This document shows positions 55,506 through 64,000 of a stretch of DNA of 64,000 nt, one piece after another. A program made the position numbers and the translations under genes. The first letter of the stretch is position 1. Each line of letters begins with the position of its first letter. The notes under the pieces were generated by a model that was given only the letters and a program-made list of their open reading frames with translations, was not told where the DNA came from and searched no databases. Origin of the DNA: Hufsiella arboris (GTDB taxonomy: Bacteria; Bacteroidota; Bacteroidia; Sphingobacteriales; Sphingobacteriaceae); contig NZ_WVHT01000014.1 in the NCBI RefSeq assembly GCF_009834875.1, positions 1 through 64,000 on the forward strand, read 5' to 3'.

Positions 55506-56447
55506 ATGAAGAAAGCTATACTGTTCCTGTCAATTATTATTCTCCTGGCGTTTAGCCTTGTTTATTTAGTCATTCCTTCGAGGATTGATGTTAGTGAAAC
55601 CCTGGAAACTTCCTTACCGGAAACACTTATTGCCAGGTTACTTACAGAAAAAACAGGTTGGCAAACATGGCTGCCATCAATAACCCGCGGCGCTAAAGAC
55701 AATAGTTATCATTTTAAAAAAAACGAGCTGGATTTTACTTTCTCAGAAAATACCGAAACTGCCGCGAATGTGCAGGTTAGCCAAACCGGATTTACAGCAA
55801 ATGGCAAAATTGATTACATCGTTAAAGGTGCGCATCGAACAACCGTTCGATGGTATGAGATGATCAAAGCCTCTAAAAACCCAATAACACGCATTAGGCA
55901 ATTTATTTTTGCTATGCAAACCAGGCGGCAAATGAAGCATCTGCTCGATAGCCTTAATAATTTAACCCAACACAGCACAAAAGTTTACGGCTACAACATT
56001 CGGATAACGAAGGTAAAAGATTCAGTTCTGATCGGCACAAGAGCTATTTTTTCTTCATATCCATCGGCTGAAAAAGTAGATGCTTTAGTCAGGAAACTGA
56101 AAGATCAGGCTAAAATGAAAAATGCGCTGATCACTGATTCGCCAATGCTTAATATAACTCAAACCGGCCAAAAGGAATTCACAACGATGGTTGCATTGCC
56201 GGTAAATAAATTTATTCAGCCGTCAGGCGAAGTTTACATACGCCGAATGGTGATGGGTAATCTTTTAGAAACGCAGGTAAAAGGCGGTCCAAACTCAATA
56301 AATAAGGCAATGGCGCAGCTTACTCTTTTTAAAGAAGACTACAAGATGATTTCTCCCGCGGTACCATACCAAAGCATGATTACAAACCGGCTGGCAGAAA
56401 AAGATTCTTCGAAATGGGTTACAAAAATTTATTATCCGGTATTTTAA
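55506..56447 (+). CDS. Membrane-anchored SRPBCC/GyrI-like effector-binding protein
   Basis: 313 residues. A single N-terminal membrane segment (about 3-22) is followed by a SRPBCC-like region (about 25-150, TEKTGWQTWLPSITRGAKDN). A C-terminal GyrI-like/effector-binding domain (about 165-313) contains VLIGTRAIFSSYPSAEKVDAL and MVALPVNKFIQPSGEVYIRRM. Such proteins bind small ligands, but no regulator domain is present. It lies on the plus strand inside the otherwise minus-strand SusD-linked locus and ends 1 bp from the converging VCBS gene stop. It may be an inserted, independently expressed gene. Confidence 0.75.
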   Translation: MKKAILFLSIIILLAFSLVYLVIPSRIDVSETLETSLPETLIARLLTEKTGWQTWLPSITRGAKDNSYHFKKNELDFTFSENTETAANVQVSQTGFTANGKIDYIVKGAHRTTVRWYEMIKASKNPITRIRQFIFAMQTRRQMKHLLDSLNNLTQHSTKVYGYNIRITKVKDSVLIGTRAIFSSYPSAEKVDALVRKLKDQAKMKNALITDSPMLNITQTGQKEFTTMVALPVNKFIQPSGEVYIRRMVMGNLLETQVKGGPNSINKAMAQLTLFKEDYKMISPAVPYQSMITNRLAEKDSSKWVTKIYYPVF

Positions 56448-56448
56448 G

Positions 56449-59400
56449 TTATTTGTCGGTAACCAGCAATAGTTTTCCTTCGTATGTCGTCGCCAACCAG
56501 GCCTGCCGTTTGTCGCCAAGCTTGATTTGTTTTAGGTATGTGATCTCCTGAAAGTTAAACAGCGGGTTTGTCCAGTACTCGATCTTTCCAAAAGCTTTTC
56601 GCCCCTTATCATAAGAAAGCATTGCCAATCCTAAAGCATCGTACTTACCTTCATATGGAACAACACCCCAAAAATTGCCATTAACCAACACCTTATCTTC
56701 TTTACCATACAATTGTTCCATTGATTTAACAGGCGCTTGCTGAAACGAAAGAGGAAGCGGAGTAATTTTTCCACCGCTAGCAAGATTACTTACAAAAACG
56801 CTTTCGAAGCTTTGCGCGACAAGTTTGTTTTGTTCGTCCAGTTTTCCTTTGAATATCTCCTCGGTGGTTTTGTCGGCCATTTTTTGAAAGCTTAGATATT
56901 CCTTTTTGAGATATGGAAGTTCCTGTTCGAGATCGTTTTTTGGTCGGAAGGGATAATTCTTACCTTGGTAATAATAAGAGAGAACCAGATCGCTTTTTTG
57001 GTCATTATCGAGATCCTGGTTGTACGCCGTAACAGGATATTCGTCCGAAGGATTAAATTTGCTGTTCAGCCCCCAATTTCCTAAGACAAGGTCCTTTTTT
57101 CCATCCCCATCCATGTCAGAAATCGCAACAGACTGCCACCAGCCCCTGATGCTTTGAAGTGAAGCAGGTGTAGATTCCGCAATAGTTCCTTTTTTATTGT
57201 AGAATACATGAACAGGTTGCCATTCGGCAGTTATGACCAAATCATTTTGCCCATCGTTATCGATATCGGCGGAAGCCACATCTGTAATAAATGGAATATT
57301 TTTCAATGCTGAATATTGATTTTCAGCAGAATTTACGAATGCTCCGTTCCCCTTATTAAGCCAAATATAAGATGGCGATTTCCTTGTATAGTCTCTGTAA
57401 GAAACAGCTCCGGTAAGATAGATATCCAGCTTACCGTCCGCATTAAAATCATACAGATGAATTTTCGAAACCTGCGAACTTATCTTTGGTAGTAGTTTAT
57501 ATTCAAATTGAAAATTTCCCTTATTTAAATATAGCCGCGGCTGATTCAGGTCTTGTATTTCAATAAACGGATGACTATCGCTCACGACAATCAAATCAGT
57601 TAACCCATCATTGTTTACATCAGTCCAAATCGCTGTTTTATCGGAAACATTCTTAAATGATTGGAAGGCCTCTATCGGCTGTTTTTTGAACGCTCCACTT
57701 TTTGTTCCAGTCAGGATATACTTTTCGTCTCCCGACATTCCGCCGACATAAATATCGTCGATTCCGTCGTTATTGGCATCACCAATAGCTACCGCTGGTG
57801 TATGAGCCAGATAACTGTGTGGAATCAGCGAATAATAATTAAAATCCGGAGTTTCATTTACATTTAGTTTTGCCAGTATACTCGCTTGAACTTCTTTGTA
57901 ACTGAACTGCTTTTTATCGTTTATAAAGTCATTGATTACGGATCCGATATCGTTTGATTTTGAAGCTTTGGCCGGTTCATATTTTATAAGCTGTTTCTTA
58001 TTAAGGGCAAAACCCTTGCTTAGCTGATAAGAGTTGTCTGGCCAAACTACGAGCATCTCTACCGGCTTTTCGTTCTTCTCAAATGTAAATTGAAGTGAGC
58101 CTGAAAGATTGCTTTCGAAAGCATTACTGGTTTGTATTTCCTGGTGGTCAACGCCATTGGTTGATTTTATAAAAATTTTCGTTCCTACGCCGGCGAGATT
58201 GGGCTTCAAATATTCAGCGGAAATACTTAAATAATCAGATTTATTTTTCGAAAGTTCCGCCGTTGTGTTTTTATAAATCGTGGCGGGCGCATCCATATTA
58301 TTGGTAACGATTTCCAGATCGCCGTCGTTGTCAAGATCAACGGCCACCGACCCTGACGAGATCGAGGGGCTTGTCATGTCATTATCTTTCGATACGTCAT
58401 TGAATTTCAATGACGCGCCGCCGGTATAAAGAAAATTATGGACGGCACCATCTGGCATCATATTTATTTTTTCGTTATCAAAATGCCGGTTTGTTTTAAA
58501 CTCATTTCTTACGTTCGGATCACCAAGATATTTGAGGTAATCCATATCATTTAAGCGCTTTTTGATTCCGTTTGAAAAGAAGATATCTTTCTTACCATCG
58601 AGGTTAAAGTCCTGTACCAACGGCGACCATGTCCAGTCGGTTGCTGAAATATTTGAATACAAGGCCATGTCAACAAATTTTTTGCCGTTCGCAACATTTA
58701 TCTGCAGACAATTTTTAGAATACTGATAATAATAACCTGCGTTTACTTCCTGGTTGTAAATATCTAATGGTTCGTCGTTTATCGTCGCTTTTAAAATCTT
58801 CATCTCCTCTGGTAGCATGTCGGTCGACAGTACATCGAGGTTTCCATCTTTATTCATGTCACTTAACGTGTTACCCATTGAAAAAAGGCTGGTGTGGCCA
58901 AACGCACTTTTCAACTGTTCTTTGAAAGTTCCGTCCTTTTGATTTACGTAATAGTAATCCTGTTCAAAAAAATCGTTGCTCACATAAATGTCATCCCAGC
59001 CATCATTATTCAAATCACCAACACTTACACCCAAACCATAACCAATCGCCGCAGAATAAATTCCAGAACCTTTGGTAACATCGGTAAAATGTCCGTTATC
59101 GTTTCTAAATAAGTGGTCTCCGGAATCATGATTGTACGTAAGTCTAAGCGTGGAATCGCCATAGGTATCGTTGCTGTGTACAGACGATGTTAACAAAAAC
59201 ATGTCAAGATCGCCGTCATGATCATAATCAAAAAACGACGCCTGCGTAGAAAGGCCTTTGAAATCAAGGCCATATTTTTCCGCACTTTCCGTAAAAGTTA
59301 AATCGCCATTATTGATATAAAGTTGGTTCTTACCTGTAAATGTCCGATATCCGGAAACAACCGACACGTAAATATCTTTTAATCCATCACCATTAATATC

Positions 59401-59760
59401 TACTACTGTCACTCCTGTTTTCCAGTTGCCGGCACCTTTCACACCCGCGCGATTTGTAATATCCTCAAATTTCAGTTTACCCTTGTTCAGGTAAAGTTTG
59501 TTGTCGTCTTGATTTGATATAAAATAAAGGTCTTCCAGGCCATCATTGTTAAAATCGGCTGATGCAACGCCCGCGCCATTGTAGAAATACAGATAGTCAA
59601 GGATGTTTACCGAATCGGTAGGTGTATTCTTGTTTACAAAATGAATATTTGTTTCATCGGGGGCTAACACCTGGAATATTTGCTCCTTTGTATTTTTTGT
59701 ATTACAAGAACTGTAAACAATCGAAATTAATAACAGTATTATAAAGAAATTTTTTATCAT
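56449..59760 (-). CDS. VCBS/FG-GAP lipoprotein with ASPIC/UnbV domain, copy 1
   Basis: 1103 residues. It has a lipoprotein signal (ILLLISIVYSSCNTKNTK, lipid Cys19). Many calcium-binding FG-GAP/VCBS-type repeats follow (ASADFNNDGLEDLYFISNQD, VVDINGDGLKDIYV, VGDLNNDGWDDIYV). An ASPIC/UnbV (CRTAC1-type) domain lies around residues 500-590 (VVWPDNSYQLSKGF), and more repeats run to the C-terminus. These proteins are surface or periplasmic and are frequent next to SusC/SusD genes. No enzyme activity is established. It is a paralogue of the next gene, with a 16-bp gap between them, and follows it in the same transcription unit. Confidence 0.88.
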   Translation of the reverse strand: MIKNFFIILLLISIVYSSCNTKNTKEQIFQVLAPDETNIHFVNKNTPTDSVNILDYLYFYNGAGVASADFNNDGLEDLYFISNQDDNKLYLNKGKLKFEDITNRAGVKGAGNWKTGVTVVDINGDGLKDIYVSVVSGYRTFTGKNQLYINNGDLTFTESAEKYGLDFKGLSTQASFFDYDHDGDLDMFLLTSSVHSNDTYGDSTLRLTYNHDSGDHLFRNDNGHFTDVTKGSGIYSAAIGYGLGVSVGDLNNDGWDDIYVSNDFFEQDYYYVNQKDGTFKEQLKSAFGHTSLFSMGNTLSDMNKDGNLDVLSTDMLPEEMKILKATINDEPLDIYNQEVNAGYYYQYSKNCLQINVANGKKFVDMALYSNISATDWTWSPLVQDFNLDGKKDIFFSNGIKKRLNDMDYLKYLGDPNVRNEFKTNRHFDNEKINMMPDGAVHNFLYTGGASLKFNDVSKDNDMTSPSISSGSVAVDLDNDGDLEIVTNNMDAPATIYKNTTAELSKNKSDYLSISAEYLKPNLAGVGTKIFIKSTNGVDHQEIQTSNAFESNLSGSLQFTFEKNEKPVEMLVVWPDNSYQLSKGFALNKKQLIKYEPAKASKSNDIGSVINDFINDKKQFSYKEVQASILAKLNVNETPDFNYYSLIPHSYLAHTPAVAIGDANNDGIDDIYVGGMSGDEKYILTGTKSGAFKKQPIEAFQSFKNVSDKTAIWTDVNNDGLTDLIVVSDSHPFIEIQDLNQPRLYLNKGNFQFEYKLLPKISSQVSKIHLYDFNADGKLDIYLTGAVSYRDYTRKSPSYIWLNKGNGAFVNSAENQYSALKNIPFITDVASADIDNDGQNDLVITAEWQPVHVFYNKKGTIAESTPASLQSIRGWWQSVAISDMDGDGKKDLVLGNWGLNSKFNPSDEYPVTAYNQDLDNDQKSDLVLSYYYQGKNYPFRPKNDLEQELPYLKKEYLSFQKMADKTTEEIFKGKLDEQNKLVAQSFESVFVSNLASGGKITPLPLSFQQAPVKSMEQLYGKEDKVLVNGNFWGVVPYEGKYDALGLAMLSYDKGRKAFGKIEYWTNPLFNFQEITYLKQIKLGDKRQAWLATTYEGKLLLVTDK

Positions 59761-59776
59761 GAATCAGTTCGCGGTA

Positions 59777-62700
59777 TTAGTTGCGCTTAAAAGCTTTAAT
59801 TTGGGAGTTATTAATTCCGAAAAGATAATAAGGAATGCCTCTTGCATTTTTTATAAGAAGTGAAGATCTAACATCACCCTTTAATTTAATTCCGCTTTCT
59901 GCCGGACGATAATAACTGAAGTTGCCGTTTTTCCAGGCAAAAATCTGTCCGTAACTCGCATCAAGCCGACCAACTTCCGGTTTAAAGTTTGAAAAGTTTC
60001 CGGCTACCAAAATTTCATTGCTCCCGTCTTTATTAAAATCGTCAAATAGAACAGTATTAATGCATGATAACTGCGCTTGGTATGGTAAAGCCCTGCAGGA
60101 AAACCGCCCGTTACCTTCGTTAATAAAGACTGCGGACTGCAGATAATTTATTTCGTGAGTTTCCGCTCCTTCCAACAACTCATTTGGAAAAACCTCATTA
60201 AATGGCGTTCCTGCATAGTTTTCATACTTCAAAAAACGCTTTTTGAACATAGGCATTTGACCTACAAGGTCAGGTTTCATATGAAACACATAACTCACAT
60301 GGTCATTTTTAAACATGGATGTCACACATTCCTTCGTTCCATTTTCGTCGAAATCTTTCACGTAAATTTTCATCGGTTCTGTTTCTGAGGCATAGAATTT
60401 TGTGTTCAGTCCAAGGTTTCCAGCGATGATATCAGGCTTACCATCGTGATTTATATCACCGATTTCTAACGCAGTCCACAAACCTTTATAGTTATTAAGC
60501 TGTGTATTTTCCGTAAACCTTCCTTTTTGGTTCATAAATATCTTTACTCCCATCCAGTTACCGGTAACTATAAGATCTTCAAAACCATTGTTGTCCAGAT
60601 CCGCCCATTTTGCCGACGTGACCATTCCGAGTTTATTGTTGGTGCCGAAAATATCTTTAGAGACGTTAGCAAAATTCCCTTTGCCGTCATTTTGCAGGAG
60701 GTAGGAATTCGGGGAGCTTCCGTATACCCCTGGAATGCTTCTTCCACCTAAAAACAAATCAAGGTCGCCATCATGATCATAATCGCAAGCTATAAGCTGT
60801 GACGCGTTTACGCTAAACCGGATAAGCTTCTGAGGATTATTTTTCAGATGACCTTTGCCATCATTTTCAAAAAAACGGGGGAAAAACACATCATTTCCAG
60901 CCTGTTCATCATTGCCGCCGGCACTAATTATCAGGTCGTCATCACCATCCTTATCAAAATCGCCGAAGGCCGCTCCGGCCCATTCCATATATACTTGTTT
61001 CTTAAAGTCTTCCGGAATATATTGTCTAAACTTCCCATTTTTCTGCTGGATATAAATCGCTGCGGGGTTGTCTTTAGAACTTCCAAAATAAAAGTCCTGC
61101 AAACCATCGCCATTAATATCTCCCGGAGCCATGTATGGATTTTCTGTTGAAAGCATTTGGAGCATGAGACGCTCACGGTCAAAATCGATAAAGTCATTTT
61201 CCTTATGAGTGGGAATGCTGTCAAACAGCTCACTTATGCAATCCCTGAATTTCACAGCCGGTGGTATAACAGTATAACTATATATTTTTTTGGCCTTGGA
61301 CACGTCAAAAGTATAGGTTTGATCAGTCTTCAGATTCTTCAATGTTTCGTAGTTACCTTTCGGCCAGATCACCTGCAGTGAATCAATTCTCTTATGATTT
61401 CCCACACCGACGGTCAATTCATTTGGAGATGTGCTACTTTGGAATCCGCGTGAAGGCTGATGGTAGTAAACAACGTACTTTCCGTCATTAAATGCCTTGA
61501 CTGTCGTACCAACTCCGAAGCGATTTAACGAGTCACCTTTAAGTTTTACCAGGATCGCATGATGCTCTTTTTTGGCGAGAGTATTTTTATAAAAAAACAC
61601 GGGCATATTGACATTATTGATCACAAGGTCCAGATCACCATCGTTATCAAGATCACCATAGGCCGCTCCATTGCTGAAAGAAGGCTCGTCTAAGCCAAGT
61701 TTTTCCGTTTCATTGCTAAATTTCAGGTTGTGTTTATTTAAAAAGGCATAATTTGAGATAGGTGTGGATTTCATTTTGCTGATGAAGTCGGATGGATCGA
61801 ATTTTTTGCCTTGTGCGATCTTTTCCATGTTCTCGCGGCTTCCAAGAAATTCTATATAATCTTGGTCAGTCAAATCTTTATAAATGCCGTTACAAACCAG
61901 GATGTCTTTCCATCCATCGTTATCCATGTCGAACATCAAGGCGCCCCAGCTCCAGTCGGTAGCGGCAACCCCTGAATAAAATGCTGTTTCGGAGAAAGAG
62001 CCATCACCATTATTTATTTGCAGGCAGTTCTGCATGTACTGATTATAGTATCCGTCTTTTTGCTTCAGTTTAACAACGTCGTACGATTCAAAAGAAGTTA
62101 CCTGTTTAAGGCGTTTATCTCCTTCCGGAAGCATTTCAGTAGTGAAAATATCCAACTTGCCGTCATTATTGACATCCGCAATATCTGAGCCCATGGATGC
62201 CAGGCTTAAATGCCCTGTTTCATCCTGTATAACTTCCCTGAACGTACCGTTCTTTTGGTTCAGGTAGAGATAATCGCGCTCAAAAAAATCATTGGAAACA
62301 TAGATGTCGGGATATCCGTCTTCATTTATATCGGCTACGGAAACTCCAAGACCGAAACCGATATCGCTTGAATAAATGCCGGCATTTTTGGTCACGTTGG
62401 TAAAGTGGCCGTTGTCATTTCGGTATAAACGATCGCCTCCAAGCTCGTCAACTACGTCACGTAAATTTTGAGCAAAGTCAAAACTCTCAATAGGCCGGAA
62501 AGAATTATTAAGAATATAGCAATCAAGATCGCCATCTAAATCGTAATCAAAAAAGACCGCGTGAGTTGATAACCCTCTGTCAGCTAAGCCATATTTTTCA
62601 GCTTCTTCTTTAAAAGTGCCGTTATGCTGATTGACAAATAATTCGTTTTCAGTTTCACTGCCCTTTGCATTTCCGCTATTACAAACGTAAATATCCAGCC

Positions 62701-63073
62701 ACCCATCGGCGTTTATATCGACCATCGTAACGCCGGTACTCCAATATTTGTCGCCCTTTACTCCCGCTTTTTCTGTTACGTTCTCAAACTGCCAATTTCC
62801 TTTATTAATATATAATTGATTATCACCCTGGTTGGATGTAAGATAGACATCGTTAAGCCCGTCGTTGTTAACATCACCTATTGCTACTCCGCCGCCGTTG
62901 TAATAATTCCGATATGAAAATACATTGGCCCCCTTTTTATCCTCCAGTTGGTTAATAAAGTTAACTCCAATCTTATCGTTATTCTGTAATTGAAAAAGTG
63001 TGTCTGTTTTTTTTTTGCATGATTGGCTTATGATCAATATCAAAAGCACCGGCAAATAAAACTTCTTTATCAT
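59777..63073 (-). CDS. VCBS/FG-GAP lipoprotein with ASPIC/UnbV domain, copy 2
   Basis: 1098 residues, with the lipoprotein signal LPVLLILIISQSCKKKTD. The layout is the same as its neighbour: FG-GAP repeats (IGDVNNDGLNDVYLTSNQGD, MVDINADGWLDIYV, SVADINEDGYPDIYVSNDFF), an ASPIC/UnbV block near 520-590 (VIWPKGNYETLKNLKTDQTY), then further repeats (DFDKDGDDDLIISAGG). ATG 63073 (MIKKFYL) was preferred over 63097, because 63097 lies within the upstream hairpin. It is the first gene after the SusD-linked terminator hairpin and probably gets reduced read-through expression. Confidence 0.88.
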   Translation of the reverse strand: MIKKFYLPVLLILIISQSCKKKTDTLFQLQNNDKIGVNFINQLEDKKGANVFSYRNYYNGGGVAIGDVNNDGLNDVYLTSNQGDNQLYINKGNWQFENVTEKAGVKGDKYWSTGVTMVDINADGWLDIYVCNSGNAKGSETENELFVNQHNGTFKEEAEKYGLADRGLSTHAVFFDYDLDGDLDCYILNNSFRPIESFDFAQNLRDVVDELGGDRLYRNDNGHFTNVTKNAGIYSSDIGFGLGVSVADINEDGYPDIYVSNDFFERDYLYLNQKNGTFREVIQDETGHLSLASMGSDIADVNNDGKLDIFTTEMLPEGDKRLKQVTSFESYDVVKLKQKDGYYNQYMQNCLQINNGDGSFSETAFYSGVAATDWSWGALMFDMDNDGWKDILVCNGIYKDLTDQDYIEFLGSRENMEKIAQGKKFDPSDFISKMKSTPISNYAFLNKHNLKFSNETEKLGLDEPSFSNGAAYGDLDNDGDLDLVINNVNMPVFFYKNTLAKKEHHAILVKLKGDSLNRFGVGTTVKAFNDGKYVVYYHQPSRGFQSSTSPNELTVGVGNHKRIDSLQVIWPKGNYETLKNLKTDQTYTFDVSKAKKIYSYTVIPPAVKFRDCISELFDSIPTHKENDFIDFDRERLMLQMLSTENPYMAPGDINGDGLQDFYFGSSKDNPAAIYIQQKNGKFRQYIPEDFKKQVYMEWAGAAFGDFDKDGDDDLIISAGGNDEQAGNDVFFPRFFENDGKGHLKNNPQKLIRFSVNASQLIACDYDHDGDLDLFLGGRSIPGVYGSSPNSYLLQNDGKGNFANVSKDIFGTNNKLGMVTSAKWADLDNNGFEDLIVTGNWMGVKIFMNQKGRFTENTQLNNYKGLWTALEIGDINHDGKPDIIAGNLGLNTKFYASETEPMKIYVKDFDENGTKECVTSMFKNDHVSYVFHMKPDLVGQMPMFKKRFLKYENYAGTPFNEVFPNELLEGAETHEINYLQSAVFINEGNGRFSCRALPYQAQLSCINTVLFDDFNKDGSNEILVAGNFSNFKPEVGRLDASYGQIFAWKNGNFSYYRPAESGIKLKGDVRSSLLIKNARGIPYYLFGINNSQIKAFKRN

Positions 63074-63086
63074 GTTGTAATATGCA

Positions 63087-63125
63087 AAAACAAACATAGC
63101 GGAACAAGTCCGCTATGTTTGTTTT
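63087..63125 (-). terminator. Long-stem hairpin between susD and the VCBS genes
   Basis: A perfect 17-bp stem (AAAACAAACATAGCGGA / TCCGCTATGTTTGTTTT) with a 5-base loop lies 19 bp after the susD stop. On the minus strand it ends in a T-rich tail (TTTGTTTTTG). This is the structure of an intrinsic, probably bidirectional, terminator or attenuator. It would lower or gate expression of the downstream VCBS genes. Confidence 0.75.
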
Positions 63126-63143
63126 GTATGGTTATAATGTCTA

Positions 63144-64000
63144 CTAGTAACCTACGTTTTGAGTTAAATTAGGATTCGCATCAACTGCCCGCTGAGGAAG
63201 CGGATAAACAACACGAAAACCAGCAGAACGATTTGGACGTTGATCGACAGGATCGTTAAATTTACCAAAGCGGATCAGATCGTTTCTTCTCCATCCTTCG
63301 TAGTACAACTCCCTACCTCTTTCTGCCAGCATCGAAACTTCATCAATCGATGAAAGTGTAGAAGCGCCGCGAGTCGTCCGGATACTATTCACAATGCTTA
63401 ACGCAGTTTGACCGGTTGGATCAGTGCCGCCGCGCAAAATCGCTTCAGCTTTCATTAAAAGTAAGTCTGCGTAACGAAAGAAAACATAGTCGTTTTGGCT
63501 ATTATCCAGTTTATCCGGGTTCAATGGATATTTGATAACACGAATACCTTCTGCTTCTGTCGCGTAATTTAGATTTACGTTTGGTGTAAATATTAATGGC
63601 TGACCGCTTCTGTCTTTCAAAGCTACTAAACCGCCTTTTCCATCCGGACCAAATTGTTGGCCAATGTTAAAACCGGTTTTTTCACCTGTCCTGTTTGTAA
63701 AGCCTGGTAAGTCGCCACCTTTACGCTGATCACCGTTTTCGAAAGTGCTGTAGAAGTCAGCTAATGTAGTGAAACCGTTCCAACCGCCTGGTGTCTGGTT
63801 GTAGTGGTTGCCCATGTAAGTACGATTTCTCGAGTTTCCGGGCTGATCTGTATCAGTGTTTTCGCGAACGAAAATCAACTCCTTTGAATCAGTTGTATTT
63901 GTCCAGGTAAAATTATCAAAATACTTTGCAGCAATTTGATATTTGCCACTTGCAATTACTTTATTGCAATAAGCAATAACCTGGTCCATGTCAGCTTTAG
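63144..64000 (-). CDS. SusD/RagB-family nutrient-binding lipoprotein, C-terminal part
   Basis: The frame is open to the window edge, so the N-terminus with its lipoprotein signal is missing; about 285 C-terminal residues are seen. The SusD signature is clear: VFFRYADLLLMKAEAILRGG, SIVNSIRTTRGAS, ERGRELYYEGWRRNDLIRFG and YPLPQRAVDANPNLTQNVGY at the end. SusD binds oligosaccharides or other large nutrients on the cell surface and closes the SusC channel. The susC partner is expected just beyond position 64000. The downstream genes are then a hairpin, two VCBS lipoproteins, a GH65-like enzyme and a haloperoxidase-like protein. Confidence 0.93.
   Translation of the reverse strand, partial: KADMDQVIAYCNKVIASGKYQIAAKYFDNFTWTNTTDSKELIFVRENTDTDQPGNSRNRTYMGNHYNQTPGGWNGFTTLADFYSTFENGDQRKGGDLPGFTNRTGEKTGFNIGQQFGPDGKGGLVALKDRSGQPLIFTPNVNLNYATEAEGIRVIKYPLNPDKLDNSQNDYVFFRYADLLLMKAEAILRGGTDPTGQTALSIVNSIRTTRGASTLSSIDEVSMLAERGRELYYEGWRRNDLIRFGKFNDPVDQRPNRSAGFRVVYPLPQRAVDANPNLTQNVGY

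Noticed and set aside
63074-63097. Upstream start (ATG 63097) of the second VCBS lipoprotein.
   Set aside because: It falls within the 17-bp hairpin, and starting at ATG 63073 gives a standard lipoprotein signal.

Overview
The window looks like chromosomal DNA of a Bacteroidota bacterium, most likely Sphingobacteriaceae (Mucilaginibacter- or Pedobacter-like). The markers are a SusD/RagB protein, a LytTR/LytS-type two-component pair, an OMP_b-brl_3 outer-membrane barrel, MacB/FtsX permeases with 'MIKNYLK' N-termini, large VCBS/ASPIC-UnbV lipoproteins, and almost no Shine-Dalgarno motifs. This genus-level call rests on gene content only. I saw no rRNA, tRNA, CRISPR array or insertion sequence.

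Layout. Positions 1-450 hold a decayed gene for a small secreted protein. 0.5-9.4 kb carries an FAD/NAD-binding enzyme, a DUF2383 stress protein behind a sigma-54-like promoter, a DUF1543 protein, a bacteriophytochrome kinase, a frameshifted flavodoxin, two tandem NTF2-like secreted proteins and a LytTR/LytS pair. 9.7-12.3 kb is a TonB-receptor-like barrel, preceded by a striking 120-bp inverted-repeat element. 12.3-16.3 kb is a minus-strand redox cluster (cupins, monooxygenase, SDR, two aldo-keto reductases) facing an AraC regulator. That regulator leads a plus-strand set (carboxymuconolactone decarboxylase, 2Fe-2S subunit, cytochrome c, molybdopterin subunit) resembling an isoquinoline 1-oxidoreductase/aldehyde dehydrogenase. 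21.9-28 kb holds an ABC permease, DinB-like and VOC proteins, and a sugar-acid dehydratase with an SDR.

28.1-34.1 kb is the most interesting region. A TIR-domain protein, a 1335-residue STAND NTPase (P-loop NTPase, membrane segment, coiled coil, beta-propeller, TPR) and a SLATT-like DUF4231 two-TM protein are packed with gaps of 9 and 21 bp. This looks like an NLR-like immune or conflict system: STAND sensor/switch, TIR NADase effector supplied in trans, and a candidate membrane-pore effector.

34.6-37.8 kb holds a GH32 fructan hydrolase, an esterase, a KTSC protein and a small unknown. 37.9-51.4 kb resembles a general-stress and repair island: SDR, Zn-alcohol dehydrogenase, FAD-Rieske oxidoreductase, CinA, DUF72, a small membrane protein with a sigma-54-like promoter, a complete RsbR-S-T-X stressosome module ending in an RsbT-like/histidine-kinase hybrid, HbpS/GlcG, DUF3606 and DNA ligase D.

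51.4-64 kb is a SusD-linked locus on the minus strand: SusD (cut by the window edge), a 17-bp-stem hairpin, two 1.1-kaa VCBS/ASPIC lipoproteins, a GH65-like hydrolase, a small membrane-anchored protein and a vanadium haloperoxidase-like lipoprotein. One plus-strand GyrI-like gene interrupts it.
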